The notes: generated by a model not told the origin, from the sequence alone. DNA of 64,000 nucleotides from Euborellia annulipes (GCA_023213315.1 JAKCPI010027501.1:124001-188000), one strand, 5' to 3'; positions 45,229-56,886 are shown, counted from the stretch's first letter. Translations and numbers: made by a program.

Positions 45229-45640
45229 GGTGGTCCTTATCCATAGAGGTCATATTTTTTCCATCGCTTATGAACTTTGAGAATTTTCAAGATTTTCTTA
45301 AAACTTTAAGCATTCCCTTTGTTTTCGTCCACAAGAGACTAAATTAATTTCAAATTACAACAAAACTAGAAATTTATTATTTAGAATCTTTTTTTTTTGC
45401 TTAAAATTACCTCAAACAATACATAATCAATAGAACGAATAGGAATATATTAAATTGTTTCATCTGTCAAAGTTCCTCAGCATAAATCTGTTCATATTTC
45501 TTTTTCATTTCATATTTATTTGTCAATCGTATTTTTCAGTTCGATTATATAAAATTATATTTGACAAATATGTGAGTAGTTTAGTGTTTAGTCAAATCCG
45601 AATTTGAGGTATTCATGAATATCAATATCTTATTCAAATG
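45229..45640 (+). repeat. Dispersed repeat 'GGTGGTCCTTAT', copy 1
   Basis: Starts AGGGTGGTCCTTATCC; contains TTTAGAATCTTT and AAGTTCCTCAGCATAAATCT. Shared with 48925-49320 (plus) and about 62190-63045 (minus). Confidence 0.6.
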
Positions 45641-46307
45641 AATAGGTCTCGAAAATTATTTAAATTATTAAAATTATACACAAGGTGTCCGAGTTATCAA
45701 AAAAAATTGTTCAATGCTTCAAGGCTGTATTTCTTTTAACTTTTTCATATTATTAATTCTTAAACTTGACAGCGACTTTTTAGACTTTTTGCCAAAAACA
45801 GATAATTTGGCTAAAAAAGACTATGAAATTTTATAAAGGTATGTTCAATCCAATTTGCTCTACAGATAAAATAAAATTTAAAAAAAGCCTTGTTATGCGA
45901 AAAGTTACTTTAGGTTAACAAACTGTAATATTTTTCTTCTCCGTATTTGAACGATTAAGCTCTTCCGAGTGCCGGGCTCTAATTATTCCAATTATTAAGG
46001 GTGAAAGTGATGCCTGACTCAGATGGGTCACTCCTCCTGCGTCCTTTGAAGTGTTTTTGGGCCAAGAGAGCCGGAGCCATGGGCCGACCTTAATTTCGAT
46101 GAGAATTATATCCGGGAGTCAGAGAAGTCTAACAAAAAGAAATATTCCAATTTCAGATTATATCTAATCTAATACTATAAAAGAGAAGATAATACGGACC
46201 AACTTTCTTTTGATATTACATATCTTAAATTAATCCTATTGTGCATCTGATTAATTAATAAATGTACTGAAACGTTGCCTGTTAATCTTTGGCTGCCCCT
46301 TGCCCCC
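45641..46307. other. No firm gene; a GC-richer patch
   Basis: 45970-46090 is GC-richer (GCCAAGAGAGCCGGAGCCATG) with short open frames on both strands (for example a plus-strand stretch MPDSDGSLLLRPLKCFWAKR). No convincing splice sites or recognised domain. Confidence 0.3.
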
Positions 46308-46644
46308 TTGAGAAAATCGAAAAATTGAAAAAGTACATCAGTAAAGTACTAATACTTTTTGGTCGATTTTGTTCAAAAACTTTTGTCACGTGACAGGAGG
46401 GTACTTAACTTAAATATAAAATTTCAACCTCATTGCTCTTTTGGTTCTTGAGATATTTTGTTCACAGACACACACACAGAGAGAGACAGACACACAAACA
46501 GACGATGTCGCGAAAACCACTTTTTTGGATTCAGGGGACCCCAAAACGTGATATCCATCAAAATCTCGACATCGAATTTTTGACATGAATACAATACTTT
46601 CTCTCTTTATATATATTAACATATATAGAGGTAAGAGAAAGTAA
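46308..46644 (+). mobile_element. Helentron-like element, 3' part only
   Basis: From GAGAAAATCGAAAAATTG to GGTAAGAGAAAGT; the 5' hairpin half is missing. Confidence 0.6.
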
Positions 46645-46902
46645 AAATCCATTAGTGAGTTGGTCACCCTTAAACAAGCAAATCAAATTAATTTTTGAGA
46701 ACCATACTACATAGCATAGATATGTGATTAAATTTTTACAAAAAATTCCATAACGACGAGCCAGAATAAATTTTTAATGAAATATTTTATTGTCTTCATT
46801 CTCGTACCCCTGACGATTGCCTTAAACAAAGAAAATATCAAATCTACATGCGACTTTAAACAATTGATTTATTAATAATATTTTCGTTTTGACATCCAAA
46901 TA

Positions 46903-47634
46903 AAAAATCTGGTGTGACAGGTCGCACTGATATTTAGTTTCCGCCGATATATTAGAATTCAAGATGTAAAATTAGTATGGGAAAATATTTATATTTTGTT
47001 ACCCTGGCAACCATTTCTCCTATCCTTCCTTTGAAGTACAAGAGTAGCCCTCGGGGTTTGGCGTAGAGGTTAGCGTGCTAACCTCGTATACCAAAAGTCG
47101 CGGGTTCGAACCCCAGGCAATCCGATGATTTTATTTAAGCCATTTGGATACCAAATTGGATTTGGACCCCAAATAAATATATATTATTAAATAACGGTTA
47201 TCGTAAAAGTCTTAAATGGCCTAAGTTGCCGAAAAGACTGTGTGTATGTGTGTGTGAATGTGAGAGTGAATGAGAAAAATGTGTGTGTTTAAAAAAAAAA
47301 AAAAAAAAGTACAAGAGTAAATCGAAAAAAACTGATAAACTACATCAGTAAAATACTAGTACTTTTTGGCCGATTTTGAACAAAAGCTTATTTTCACGTC
47401 CTAGGTGGGTGTCTAACTTAAATATAAAATTTCAACCTCCTAGCTCAATTCCTCCATGCATTAAATTGAACTCAGACAGACACACAGACAGACCATGTCG
47501 CGAAAACCACTTTTTTGGGTTCAGGGGACCTCAAAACACGTATATTCATCAAAATCTCGACATCGAATTTTTGACATGAAACCAATACTTTCTCTATAGG
47601 CCTATATAACATATATAGAGGTAGGAGAAAGTAA
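46903..47634 (+). mobile_element. Helentron-like element with nested SINE
   Basis: Shortened 5' hairpin (TCTGGTGTGACAGGTCGCAC), body, SINE at 47047-47307, end GTAGGAGAAAGT. Confidence 0.65.
47047..47307 (+). mobile_element. tRNA-derived SINE, full length, TSD
   Basis: TSD AGTACAAGAGTA at 47035-47046 and directly after the A run. Head GCCCTCGGGGTTTGGCGTAG, B box GCGGGTTCGAACC, the closest to a canonical tRNA B box among the copies. Confidence 0.88.
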
Positions 47635-47639
47635 AAGAC

Positions 47640-48924
47640 ATTAGTGAGATTCAATCATCACCGCAGTCATCTCTATTCTTCATTGCACATTACTGAGATT
47701 AGAATGTCATTTTTAAAGAAAACGTCATTTTGTTATGACAACAACTTTAAGATTCTAATCTTATTTTTTTCATACTCAAAATAATTCGGTACTTGTACTG
47801 ATAAGATCACATTTTGAGTGAAAAACTTCTAAATAACCTAAAGGGAATAGACCCGTCTATATATTTAGAATTTTGGAAATATTTGCTGTCTCTTAATATT
47901 TTCGATGTCGCTCTTTTCTTCTTAGAGCAGAAAAGAAAAATTATTTTTTGATTGTCTAGAATAGAAATACGTGAAAAATAAATTTGGAATGAGATGAGCA
48001 ACCAGGTTGATAAATTAATAAAAAAAACGTTTTAAGCTTCAAGTTCATCACCAGGTCAAAAAAAATTTCTAAATAGTACATTTTTTTATTTGTTTAAGAT
48101 CTTTCTTCGGCATCTAAGGCCATTTATATTTTATTATTGATAGCCTATTCAAATGAATTAAATTTTTCTCGCTTGGGACAGGAAGCGAACCCGGGACTTT
48201 AGGCACAAGAAGAGTGTCATGTATTAAATTAGCATAATATGGAGTTTATTTATTTATATTCGTCTTAATGCGTGGTCAATTGATTTTAATATGCATATAA
48301 CACAAATATTATAAAAGAAAAATATTACTAAATCAAAGGCAAGAGTTGAAACAATAATTTCACTTTTTTTCTATTTTTATTTTTCACTTATATAAAAACA
48401 ATTCATATTCAGCGGCGTATTTTTTAACGTCAACAACAACAAATTTATTTATTAAATCATCTTAATATTCCAATTAGATTATTCAGGATAATGATGAAAT
48501 ATAATTCATTTCAAGATAAGATTTTATTTCGTTTCTATATTATTATTTGTTTGGGGAATTTTTTATTGCAATTTTTGTGCGTAGGACAGATTCCATGGAA
48601 AAGGAACCTTCGCTTTGGTCAACACAGATAATAAATATCCTCTTTTATTCTAAAATGTCTTTTTTTCCGAGAATTTTGTATTTGTAAAATTTGCGTTTTG
48701 CAAATTTGCTTTAAGGAAAAGATCTGGTGTAACACATCACACAAATTTTTAATTTCCCACGATAGTCCTTTTTATGTAAACTTAAATTTAACGCTGTCGA
48801 GTTCGCGGTTTTCAGTCTTTTGAAACTTAAATAATAGTTTTTATAATACATAGTCACAAATTTATTGCACTGTATTTCATATTAAGAAAAAAATAATTAC
48901 AGATGAAGGTCAACAATATGATTG
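47640..48924. other. No gene seen; repeat scraps
   Basis: Weak PLE-like remnant near 48025-48060 and a minus-strand tRNA-like SINE scrap near 48165-48235. A decayed Helentron-like hairpin half (AGATCTGGTGTAACACATCAC) at 48720-48750. Confidence 0.4.
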
Positions 48925-49320
48925 AGTAGAGTGGTCCTTATTTACAGAGGTCAAATTACTTTCAAAAAATTTAATAGCAAGTAACCGTAGTTTTTTTCCA
49001 TCGCATTAAAAAAAAATAATGTCTGCAAAATTTGAACACATTTCTAAACAGGATTCGTGGCTCCATCGCCTTTGAACTTTAAAAATTTTTTCTTAAAACT
49101 AACCATTTCATTGTTTTCGCCCATAAGGGACAAATAAATTAATTCACATTCGAATAAATCTAGCAATTTATTATTTAGAATCTTTTATTGCTTAAAATTA
49201 CCTTAAATAATTGAACTATTAAGAAAAGATAGATTTTTAATAGCCTTTATTCAATTGTATCATCTGTCAAAGTTCCTCAGCATAAATCTGTTCATTCTGT
49301 TCTTTTCATTAAATAATAAA
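48925..49320 (+). repeat. Dispersed repeat 'GGTGGTCCTTAT', copy 2
   Basis: GAGTGGTCCTTATTTACAG, CATCGCCTTTGAACTTT, AAGTTCCTCAGCATAAATCT. Contains an extra internal segment relative to copy 1. Confidence 0.6.
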
Positions 49321-50238
49321 ATTATTTTATATATTTTACAATAATATTTACTAAAAATTTTAATTTATTATAAAAACATAAATATTTTCTTACAAATACT
49401 ACGACTCAATTTAGATTTCAAATATTTTGATCTACGACTCAATTTAGATTTCAAATATTTTGATCTTTTTGCATATTTTTTTTTTAATTCAAAATAATAA
49501 GTAAATCATTTAGGAGCTCACCAGTGTTGTTAGCTTATTATTGCATAGGAAGCGTATAGAGTGCGTATTAATTAATTTTTATTTCTCCATTATTACATTA
49601 TTTTTATCTTACATACATGATGTATTAAAAAAAAATTCTTATTTTATTGTTGGCTTCGGACAGCATTGCTCCCAATTCTTCCATCAATAACTTGATCTAC
49701 AATTGTTAAATTAAGCCGTTTTCTGAGGGAAAAATATTATTTAAAAAAACCCTCAAATTCAGAGAGCGTATATTATTGCATCGGGACGCTCTATTCAACT
49801 TACAAGTTAGTTTAGATTGTAATGACTGCGGCCTTTAAGCCTTTTTATGATAGCCTACTACATCATACCAGGGTTGAGATTATCTCCCACTTATCTTCAC
49901 AAGGAAGAGACATTCAAAATATTTGATAATTTTTTATGGCAAGCGGGACTTGACCTAGACTCATAATCCTCAGTTTATCCGATTTTCAATACAGCATTCG
50001 ATAATACAGTAGTATGAAAAAAAAGTTGTCTCGAATGAATGATGATTAGTAGCGAGACCAAATGCGCCCCTGCCTACACGGCAACCGGAGACGCAACAAT
50101 TCAATGCAAGCGCATAGATAATCCCTGCGTGGGTTTAGTTCCAAGATTATCTGACTGCATAGTGTGTTTATAGCTTTAATCGCTTATTGTTCTTAATATA
50201 ATTCTCGAAGTAAAGAAAAAACAAGTAATTTTTTTTTC
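49321..50238. other. No gene seen
   Basis: A 29-bp direct repeat (ACTACGACTCAATTTAG...ATTTTGATC) lies at about 49400-49465. 50040-50165 is GC-richer but I see no frame or splice sites. Confidence 0.4.
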
Positions 50239-50239
50239 T

Positions 50240-50660
50240 TTTTGACAGAATCAAGAACAATTTGACTGACTTGGCGCAATTTATTCAGTTTCGACTCGCC
50301 ATCATCAAGTCTACAAAAAGTATATTTTTTTAATCGCATAATTTCAAGCATAACACTATTCTACATTTTTCTTCAAATTTAAATATATCATTGTTTTTTT
50401 AATTTATTAAAAATATTAAGAATTCACATCTTTCAATTCTTTTGTTAAATTTTTAATATAAAAAAAAATTAATACATGTATATTTAATTTCATAGAAAAA
50501 TGTATAATAGAATAATGTTATTAATATTCTCATGCTTGAAATATGTGATTAACTCTTATTTTTATCCACCTGATGATGGTCACTAATTGGAGCGGAAACT
50601 GATAAAATTGCGCAGTTAGTTGTCTCTAGATTGTTCTTGATTCTGTCAAAAATAAAAAAA
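50240..50660. mobile_element. PLE-derived inverted-repeat element
   Basis: Arms GACAGAATCAAGAACAAT and ATTGTTCTTGATTCTGTC are inverted. Between them lies AT-rich non-coding sequence of about 230 bases. Confidence 0.65.
50560..50612 (+). ncRNA. Hammerhead motif, weak stem II
   Basis: TTTTTATC, CTGATGA (50570-50576), GGTC...GGAGC as a poor stem II, GAAA (50595-50598), CT, then GATAAAA pairing with TTTTATC. Stem I is good, stem II partly lost. Confidence 0.45.
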
Positions 50661-50740
50661 TTTGGGTTTAGACAGGTAACCGTTGGCTTGAGGAACATGA
50701 GTAGTTTTCTAATTATTAATTTGATTAGTTTTTTACTTGA

Positions 50741-51412
50741 AAAAATCTGGTGTGACTGGCGACAGCACACAACTTTCTCTTACCTTCGGTAATCGAAAGT
50801 TGTGTACTGTGCTTGTCACACCAGATTTTTTGTGTCGACATGTGTTTAGTTTCCGACAGTAGGGTACAATTGAATTCAAGATGTAAAATTTATAAGTATG
50901 GGAAAATATTTATATTTTGATACCATGGCAACCATTTCTCCTATCTTTTCTATGGAGTACAAGAGTAAAGTGGTCTTCAGAAGATTTCAATCACAAAATG
51001 AGAATATACATTTTATAGAGAATCTAAAAAATAATTGATTTTTGAATTTTAAAAAAATCGTTGGAGCAAATTTTGAGAAAATCGAAAAAAACTGAAAAAG
51101 TGAATCAGTAAAGTGCTAGTACTTTTTGGTCGATTTTGTTCAAAAGCTTCGTGTCACGTCCCATGGGGGTGCCTAACTTAAATATAAAATTTCAACTTCC
51201 TAGCTCTTTTCGTTCTTGAGATATTTTGTTCACAGACACACAGACACACAGACACACAGACAGACAGACCATGTCGCGAAAACCACTTTTTTGGATTCAG
51301 GGGACCTCAAAACGTGAAGATCCATCAAAATCTCGACATCGAATTTTTGACATGAATCCAATACTTTCTCTCTATATATATATTACATATATACATAGGT
51401 AAGAGAAAGTAA
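50741..51412 (+). mobile_element. Helentron-like element (HINE), young copy
   Basis: Complete and nearly identical to 59136-59825, including family-internal details such as TTCCGACAGTAGGGTACAAT and TTTTCTATGGAGTACAAG that other copies lack. (CACAGA)n tract at 51235-51270. Confidence 0.75.
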
Positions 51413-52629
51413 AAAATGACTTGTTTTTTTTCTTTATCATCTGCATTTATTAGCTTGCATATTCGTAACTTCCAAAATTTTTTGAAAAATAATGATGGGC
51501 TGTTTTTGTAAATTAAATATTTATTACTATACTTTTTCTCTGCTAGAAACCGAAGATATCTGCATCCTTATCATGCGCATTATTATGACTTACTCAACAG
51601 TTCTATTATCTCCTCTAGGGTGCCTCTATGTATCTATAAATACGAGGGACCTTTTCTTAATTTGTTTTCTTACGCTGAGAAGTAGCAAAGTAAAGAAAAA
51701 TCCGATCTTTCATTCATTAATATCAATTTTTCACCAAGAAGAATTTAAAATTGCATAGAAATGATTTGCATGTTATTTATTATTTACAGAGAATTTATTT
51801 AAATTGAATTCAATTTGAATAATTTTTTCCGAACCTTCTAATGAATATTTGAAAAAAAAATTTTAAAGCAAACTAATTATTTTCAAGAATTTATTTTGTT
51901 AATAATTTTGAATACGTGCCATTTGTCTGGTGCATGGTGTTTTTTCTTTTACTTAATAATCCGTTCGTTTTTATTTATTTATTTTTTTTTTTACTTGAAA
52001 TATTGACCACGAATTTTAGTTGAAAATTAAAATTATAATAAAAATTGAGGTTTTTTTTCGGAATTTAATAATCACATAATTAATTTGAAGATTTTCTTGA
52101 TTATTTATTTTTTTTTTTTATTCACTTTTTGTTTATATTAAAAAAAATCCTCGGTGGCCTTGGACAATAGCGGATCTTCGATGAAATTTATTAGTCGTGA
52201 GACTCCAAGCAGAAAAAAATTTGTGTGATTTTTATTTTGTGATTAGTATTTTTTATTAAAATCGAATGAAATAAATTTTGGCTGCATTCTTCTTTGGGAA
52301 TTATTCCTTATTATCCTGAATACAATACTACAGCTATAATCAAATATTCAATTACTACAAAAAAATTTCTTTTCATTTGTCTGTAAATATTACATTAAAA
52401 CCAAGTAATAATATATGGTGCTACACTCAGAGGCTCACATTTGGTGACCAGGAGTTGCCCGAGCCAATTCTTTTATTTCTTCTGTTCCCTAAAAGCCATG
52501 TTCTCTCTCCACATTCATACACTTCGCCTGTTCCCGTCAATTCGGCATCTTAATTTGAGTATTTATGTTTCTTTATCATTTCTCTACGTTTTGCTGTGAG
52601 CGGACCACATGCTGAATGTTATCGCTGTT
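51413..52629. other. No gene seen
   Basis: AT-rich up to 52400. TTTTGGCTGCATTCTTCTT near 52278 matches the 3' end of the PLE terminal repeat at 52730 and may mark a preceding direct copy. The reading frame at 51492-51758 has membrane-like stretches but no splice or domain support. Confidence 0.4.
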
Positions 52630-52750
52630 GTTTTTCACACATTTTGATTATTGCCAGCCGGCTCTGAAGATGGCCTAGACCTCGGGCCGAAACGTCAGCC
52701 GTGAGGGCGAGATTTAAAATAAAATAATATTTGGCTGCATTCGTCTTGTT
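52630..52750 (+). mobile_element. Solo PLE terminal repeat
   Basis: Hammerhead followed by AAATAAAATAATATTTGGCTGCATTCGTC, here described in parts: an AATAAAATAATATT stretch then GGCTGCATTCGTC, the shared 3' end of this repeat family. Confidence 0.6.
52657..52705 (+). ncRNA. Hammerhead ribozyme motif
   Basis: CCGGCT, CTGAAGA (52664-52670), stem II GGCC/GGCC around TAGACCTCG, GAAA (52689-52692), CG, UC, then AGCCG pairing with CGGCT. All core positions present; stem I at least 5 bp. Confidence 0.7.
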
Positions 52751-54111
52751 TTTTTCATGACTCCATCATCATATTTATGTTTAATTAGCTATCTGTCACG
52801 CTCTGTTTGGACATTCTAAGGATTACAAATTTAGTCCCAAAATTCTTATAATTTTATTAATTATTAAATGTAGGAATTGCGATTTCTTCCAAAGGAAATA
52901 TATAAGGAAACATTTATGTATTCTTTGCGTAACTTTTTGACGAACTTCTATTAGTCGGAATTTTGAAACGACTTCAAATCCTCATTTGGTAGGCTCAAAA
53001 TTTTTTTGAAAATTTCCTCATTGAAAAGGATTGAGATAAGAAAGGAAAGGCCAGGGTCTTCCGCAAGGGGAAGATCTGATCCTGGCTAGCCCACCCAAGG
53101 CGGTCTACGAGGCTAGTCTATAAATAAATAAAACCTCATTGGTTAACCACCGATATGGTTTAGAAAAAAATTTCAAATGTATGGAAAATCACGTTTTAAA
53201 GAGGTTTTTTTTTTTTATTTATATATTACGTATTTTTTATTTTGGATAAAATATCTTTTATTACTTCTAAAAAGGAAAGTTTAACTTATCCCTTTCGTTG
53301 ATGACCACGATTTTTTTTTTGCTCAATGCCTAAAATTTGGCGTGTGATTGGTCAGAGAGTTAGAACAAGGAACATGTCCCCTGATTTCCTGATGCTCGCT
53401 TCAGTCCTTCAAATCTCCAGGTCATCGGAGGTTTTCTTTCAATCTCCAATCGGCCATAGCAAAACACTCAAACGCATTCGACCGGAAGAATCTCTCCCCC
53501 TCCATCGGCAAAAAAAAAAGAATCGCAAATATCGGAATGCCGCTTGTGAAAGCTATTTAGGACATCAGTATTAAGTTATTTAATTTGGTCAATCAATGAA
53601 CAAAAAACATTTTTTTTTTTTTGCTTCACGTGTTGAATTTTAATTGATGATTCATCCAATGGATTCTCCCCATTGTTTTGTTTTCATCTCTTGGAAAACA
53701 AATTCCCACCTTTAATTGAATGAAAGGAAAAATTATTTATTAAGGAAAATAATAATTTTTATTTCGAAAAACTGGTCTGAAAAATTATCTGACATTGTGT
53801 GGGCATTCAATGACCAATATTCTCAGGAATATCTGTTATAAGAGATGATTCAAATCAAGTAAATAGAAGTGATTGGATCATTATGAATACATTATAAATT
53901 TGAATAATAATAAATAAGTTCAAGATGTTGATATCCGGGCGTTGCCCGAAATTTTTTTTGAATTCTTTTCAGTTTTTTTTTTAGGCCTACTTATATTTTA
54001 TGATACATGTTCAGAAACATTTAGTTATACCATTTGGTATCCAAATAAATGCATCAGCCTGCCTTGGGTTTTAGTTTATCAATATTGAATTTGAAGAAAT
54101 ACAGTGGCTGT
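52751..54111. other. No supported gene
   Basis: GC-richer patch at 53040-53115 (GGGGAAGATCTGATCCTGG). The 82-residue frame at 53326-53574 (MPKIWRVIGQRVRTRNMSP...) is basic, has no recognised domain and no clear splice context; it could be a short exon or chance. Confidence 0.35.
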
Positions 54112-54244
54112 TTATTCAGACAAGAGGCGAAAGGCAGCCAGGCAGCTAGTCTCCACGAAATGATTTGTTTAGGAAACAGTTTAGATTTTAATTAAATAAA
54201 GCCATCATCAGACCATTTATTTAAATGAGTTCACACTCTCTGAC

Positions 54245-54300
54245 TCACACGGACTGATGATGGTTATATTTCATTAAAACCGAAACTGTTTTCTAAAGGG
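54245..54300 (+). ncRNA. Hammerhead motif
   Basis: CTGATGA (54254-54260), stem II GGTT/AACC with an AT-rich loop, GAAA (54282-54285), then CTGTTTTC. Stem III is not a perfect 2-nt palindrome here. A mirror core lies on the minus strand at about 54180-54222. Confidence 0.5.
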
Positions 54301-54826
54301 AGGGGCGTCGAAAGACGCTCTCTCCTCCTTGGAAGCCATACAGAGGCGTGCAATTAGACTGATAGGTGATCTACCCTTACTGCATCCCTACAGTCACTAG
54401 ATCATAGAAGAAGAGTATCTGCACTATCTCTCTTCTACAGGTATTACCATGGTCAATGCTCTGCCGAATTAAAATCAATTATCCCACCCAATGCAACATA
54501 TTCACGGATCACAAGAGAGGCATCTTCCCAGCATCCCTATGCTGTTCAGATCACGACTAACAGAACAAAACAATTTCATTCTTCCTTTGTCCCCATGACC
54601 TCCCGTGATTGGAACAAGCTCCCTGCGTCTATCTTCCCCAAAACCTACAATCTTCAGACTTTCAAGTCTAACCTCAACAGGCATCTTCTCAGTTCCCGCA
54701 GTTGAGTTTCCCCTTTATGCTTCTCCTTTTGTTTTTATTTTCTTCCTGGCTGCATGTGACTATTGGTCATTATAGGTCTTCGGACCTTATGCACCCATTC
54801 CAAAAAAAAAAAAAAAAAAAAAAATA
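54298..54826 (+). mobile_element. Non-LTR retrotransposon 3' end (LINE)
   Basis: After one or two frameshifts the sequence reads through the C-terminal end of a LINE polyprotein: SLEAIQRRAIRLIGDLPL, then SLDHRRRVSALSLFYRYYHG, NRTKQFHSSFVPMTSRDWNK and LPASIFPKTYNLQTFKSNLN, ending at a TGA near 54705. This is the region after the reverse transcriptase in Jockey/CR1-like elements. Then a short 3' UTR and a long A run. 5'-truncated, not coding as it stands. Confidence 0.8.
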
Positions 54827-54890
54827 GAGAGTTTCATTTCGTAGAGACTAACTACCTGGCTGCCTGCATTTCGCCTCTTATTAAAATTGA

Positions 54891-55020
54891 ATTTGTCAAC
54901 ATCTTTAACCTCGCGTTCACGGAGGAGAGGGGGCCGAAATACTTTGCAAAAACTCTATTGTTAATTTTTTTACTATTCTGGAAGTTTATGATCTGAATTT
55001 TCTTTCTATTTTTGTTTTTT
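54891..55020. other. Short spacer
   Basis: AT-rich spacer between the PLE arm and the next Helentron-like copy. Confidence 0.5.
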
Positions 55021-56065
55021 ACTTTCTCTTACCCTATATATGAAATATATAGAGAGAGAAAGTATTGCGATCATGTCAAAAATTCGATGTCGAGATTTTG
55101 ATGGATATACATGTTTTGAGGTCCCCTGAGTCCAAAAAAGTGGGTCCCGCAAATTGGTCTGTGTGTATGTATGTATGTATGGGGTGTGTGTGTCTGTGTG
55201 TATGTGTGTGTGGACAGATTTTTAGCATGAAGGAGTTGAGCTAGCGGATTGAAATTTTATATTTAACTTAGGTACCTTTGAAGAATCTCAAAATAAGCTT
55301 TTGAACAAAATCGGCCAAAAAGTACTAGTACTTTACTGATGTACTTTTTCAGTTTTTTTCGATTTTCTCAAAATTCCCTCCAAGGGTTTTTTTTTTAAAT
55401 TCATAAATGAACTATTTTTTAGATGCTCTTTAAAATGTATATTCTCATTTTGCCGTTGAAATCTTCTGAAGACCACTTTACTCTTGTTCTTCATAGGAAA
55501 GATAGAACTGGTTGCCATGGTAACGGAATTTAAATCTTTTTCTTTTTATTAGATTAAAAATCAATTATTATTTAAATTCCCATTTTTTTTTAAATTTATT
55601 TGTGTCTTTAATTGTTTCAAAGAAAACATATATGTCTCTCTCTCACTTGCAAACATTATCGTCTCTCTCTACTCTTTTTAAATTCCCTTTCCACCTTATC
55701 TTCGCATTTGACCAATGTTAATTTCCTATAGGGATTTGTATGTTAATTTCGATTCAAAAGGGGGGTCCCCTTTAGAACTTTTTAGGCATTTAAAATTTTT
55801 TTTTCCAATTCTTATGAAATTTTGTATTTATTTACGATTCTATATTGTGTATAAAATGTCCAAATATGAGATTAAAATTTTTAAAAATAACCATAGTTTA
55901 TTTGAAGCAGTCAACATTTAAAATGCAAGTTTGAAACTAAGATGCTATCGGAAACTAAATATATCTCGACACAAAAAATCTGGTGTGACCAGCACAGTGC
56001 ACAACTTTCTCTTACCGAAGGGTAAGAGAAAGTTGTGTGCTGTGCGCCAGTCACACCAGATTTTT
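55021..56065 (-). mobile_element. Helentron-like element, long variant
   Basis: Starts ACTTTCTCTTACCC, GTATGTATGTATGTATG and GTGTGTGTG tract, ends GCCAGTCACACCAGATTTTT. Longer than others because of unrelated AT-rich sequence at about 55530-55930. Confidence 0.65.
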
Positions 56066-56165
56066 ATTATTATAATATATAATTCGATTATTTCTTAATG
56101 TAAATTAATCTAAGAGGTCAATCTTAAGAGTTGATTAATCCTAATTTTATTTATGTTGCTTTCAG

Positions 56166-56349
56166 GAAACTTGATTCAACTCTGAAGAAAGTCCATGTCA
56201 ATCATCATTTCTTTTGCTGGGGAGATAATTTAACTACACCAAGGCCAGTCCGGATGAAAAAGGAGGAAATTGACGTGACGATTTCTACCGTAATCCCAAG
56301 CAGATCAGTCTCCAAAGTTTATCGACCAAGAGCCTGGGACAACTGTGGG
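56166..56349 (+). CDS. Penultimate exon, unrecognised protein
   Basis: Acceptor TATGTTGCTTTCAG and donor TGTGGG|GTGAGT bound 184 bases, open as 1 base plus 61 codons. The product starts KLDSTLKKVHVNHHFFCWGD and ends SKVYRPRAWDNCG; it is basic and hydrophilic with no membrane segment. It ends in phase 0, which matches the candidate last exon at 56596-56760. Earlier exons must be upstream. I do not recognise the family. Confidence 0.6.
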
Positions 56350-56595
56350 GTGAGTACCACACAATTTTATTTTTCTATTTAGACATTATTTAAATATTCT
56401 TATTTCATTTCTTATACCAAACATAAGTAAATTGAATATGATCATATATTATTAATTAAATTATGAGGTTTATTTCTATTTAGGAGCCAATTCTCATCTT
56501 CTATAACTGTTGTTTCATTTATGCCTTTCTGGGACAAGCAGTCCTTCAATTTTTTGTATGTCTGTCTCTTCCTCCCCCTTTTCAAAAGGCGCCAG

Positions 56596-56760
56596 GCCTT
56601 GCGACGGGCCGGCCTGTCCTATTCTCTTCCGGTCGAAAAAACGTATAATAGGGTTGGAGGGAAAAGAGTGAGGTTCGCCGATCCCACATCGGGGGAATGG
56701 GGCGAGGTCAGAAGAAGAAGAAGAAGCGTGTTTATTTTTCCTTTCACTGTACAGAAATAA
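56596..56760 (+). CDS. Probable last exon, basic tail with RVxF motif
   Basis: GC-rich in AT-rich DNA. The acceptor CCCCCTTTTCAAAAGGCGCCAG gives an in-phase continuation of the exon at 56166-56349 and 54 codons to TAA. The product includes GGKRVRFADPTSGEWGEV and then RRRRR. KRVRF fits the K/R-V-x-F docking motif for protein phosphatase 1, which is frequent by chance, so this is only suggestive. An alternative acceptor at 56483 (TATTTAG) would lead to a different frame and a stop near 56646. Confidence 0.45.
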   Translation, partial: ALRRAGLSYSLPVEKTYNRVGGKRVRFADPTSGEWGEVRRRRRSVFIFPFTVQK

Positions 56761-56805
56761 TACAGGCCTACAGAATAATTACTTTTGGCAATCTCATCCT
56801 TTTTA

Positions 56806-56886
56806 ACATTCTCTTACCCTAAATGTATGAAATATATAGAGAGAAAGTATTCGATTCATGTCAAAAATTCGATGTCGAGATTTTTT
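56806..56886 (-). mobile_element. Helentron-like end fragment
   Basis: ATTCTCTTACCC, AT hairpin, GAAAGTATTCGATTCATG, then cut at TCGATGTCGAGATTTTTT. Confidence 0.6.

Larger units (their letters stand above)
54112..54890. mobile_element. PLE-derived fold-back split by a LINE
   Basis: Left arm about 54112-54200 (AGGCGAAAGGCAGCCAGGC, GCTAGTCTCCACG). Right arm begins with the hammerhead at 54254 and resumes at 54830 (TTTCATTTCGTAGAGACTA, CTGGCTGCCTGCATTTCGCC). The LINE at 54298-54826 was inserted in the right arm. Confidence 0.65.

Noticed and set aside
45970..46110. A GC-richer patch as a coding exon
   Set aside because: Short frames are open on both strands but there is no good acceptor/donor pair or family match.
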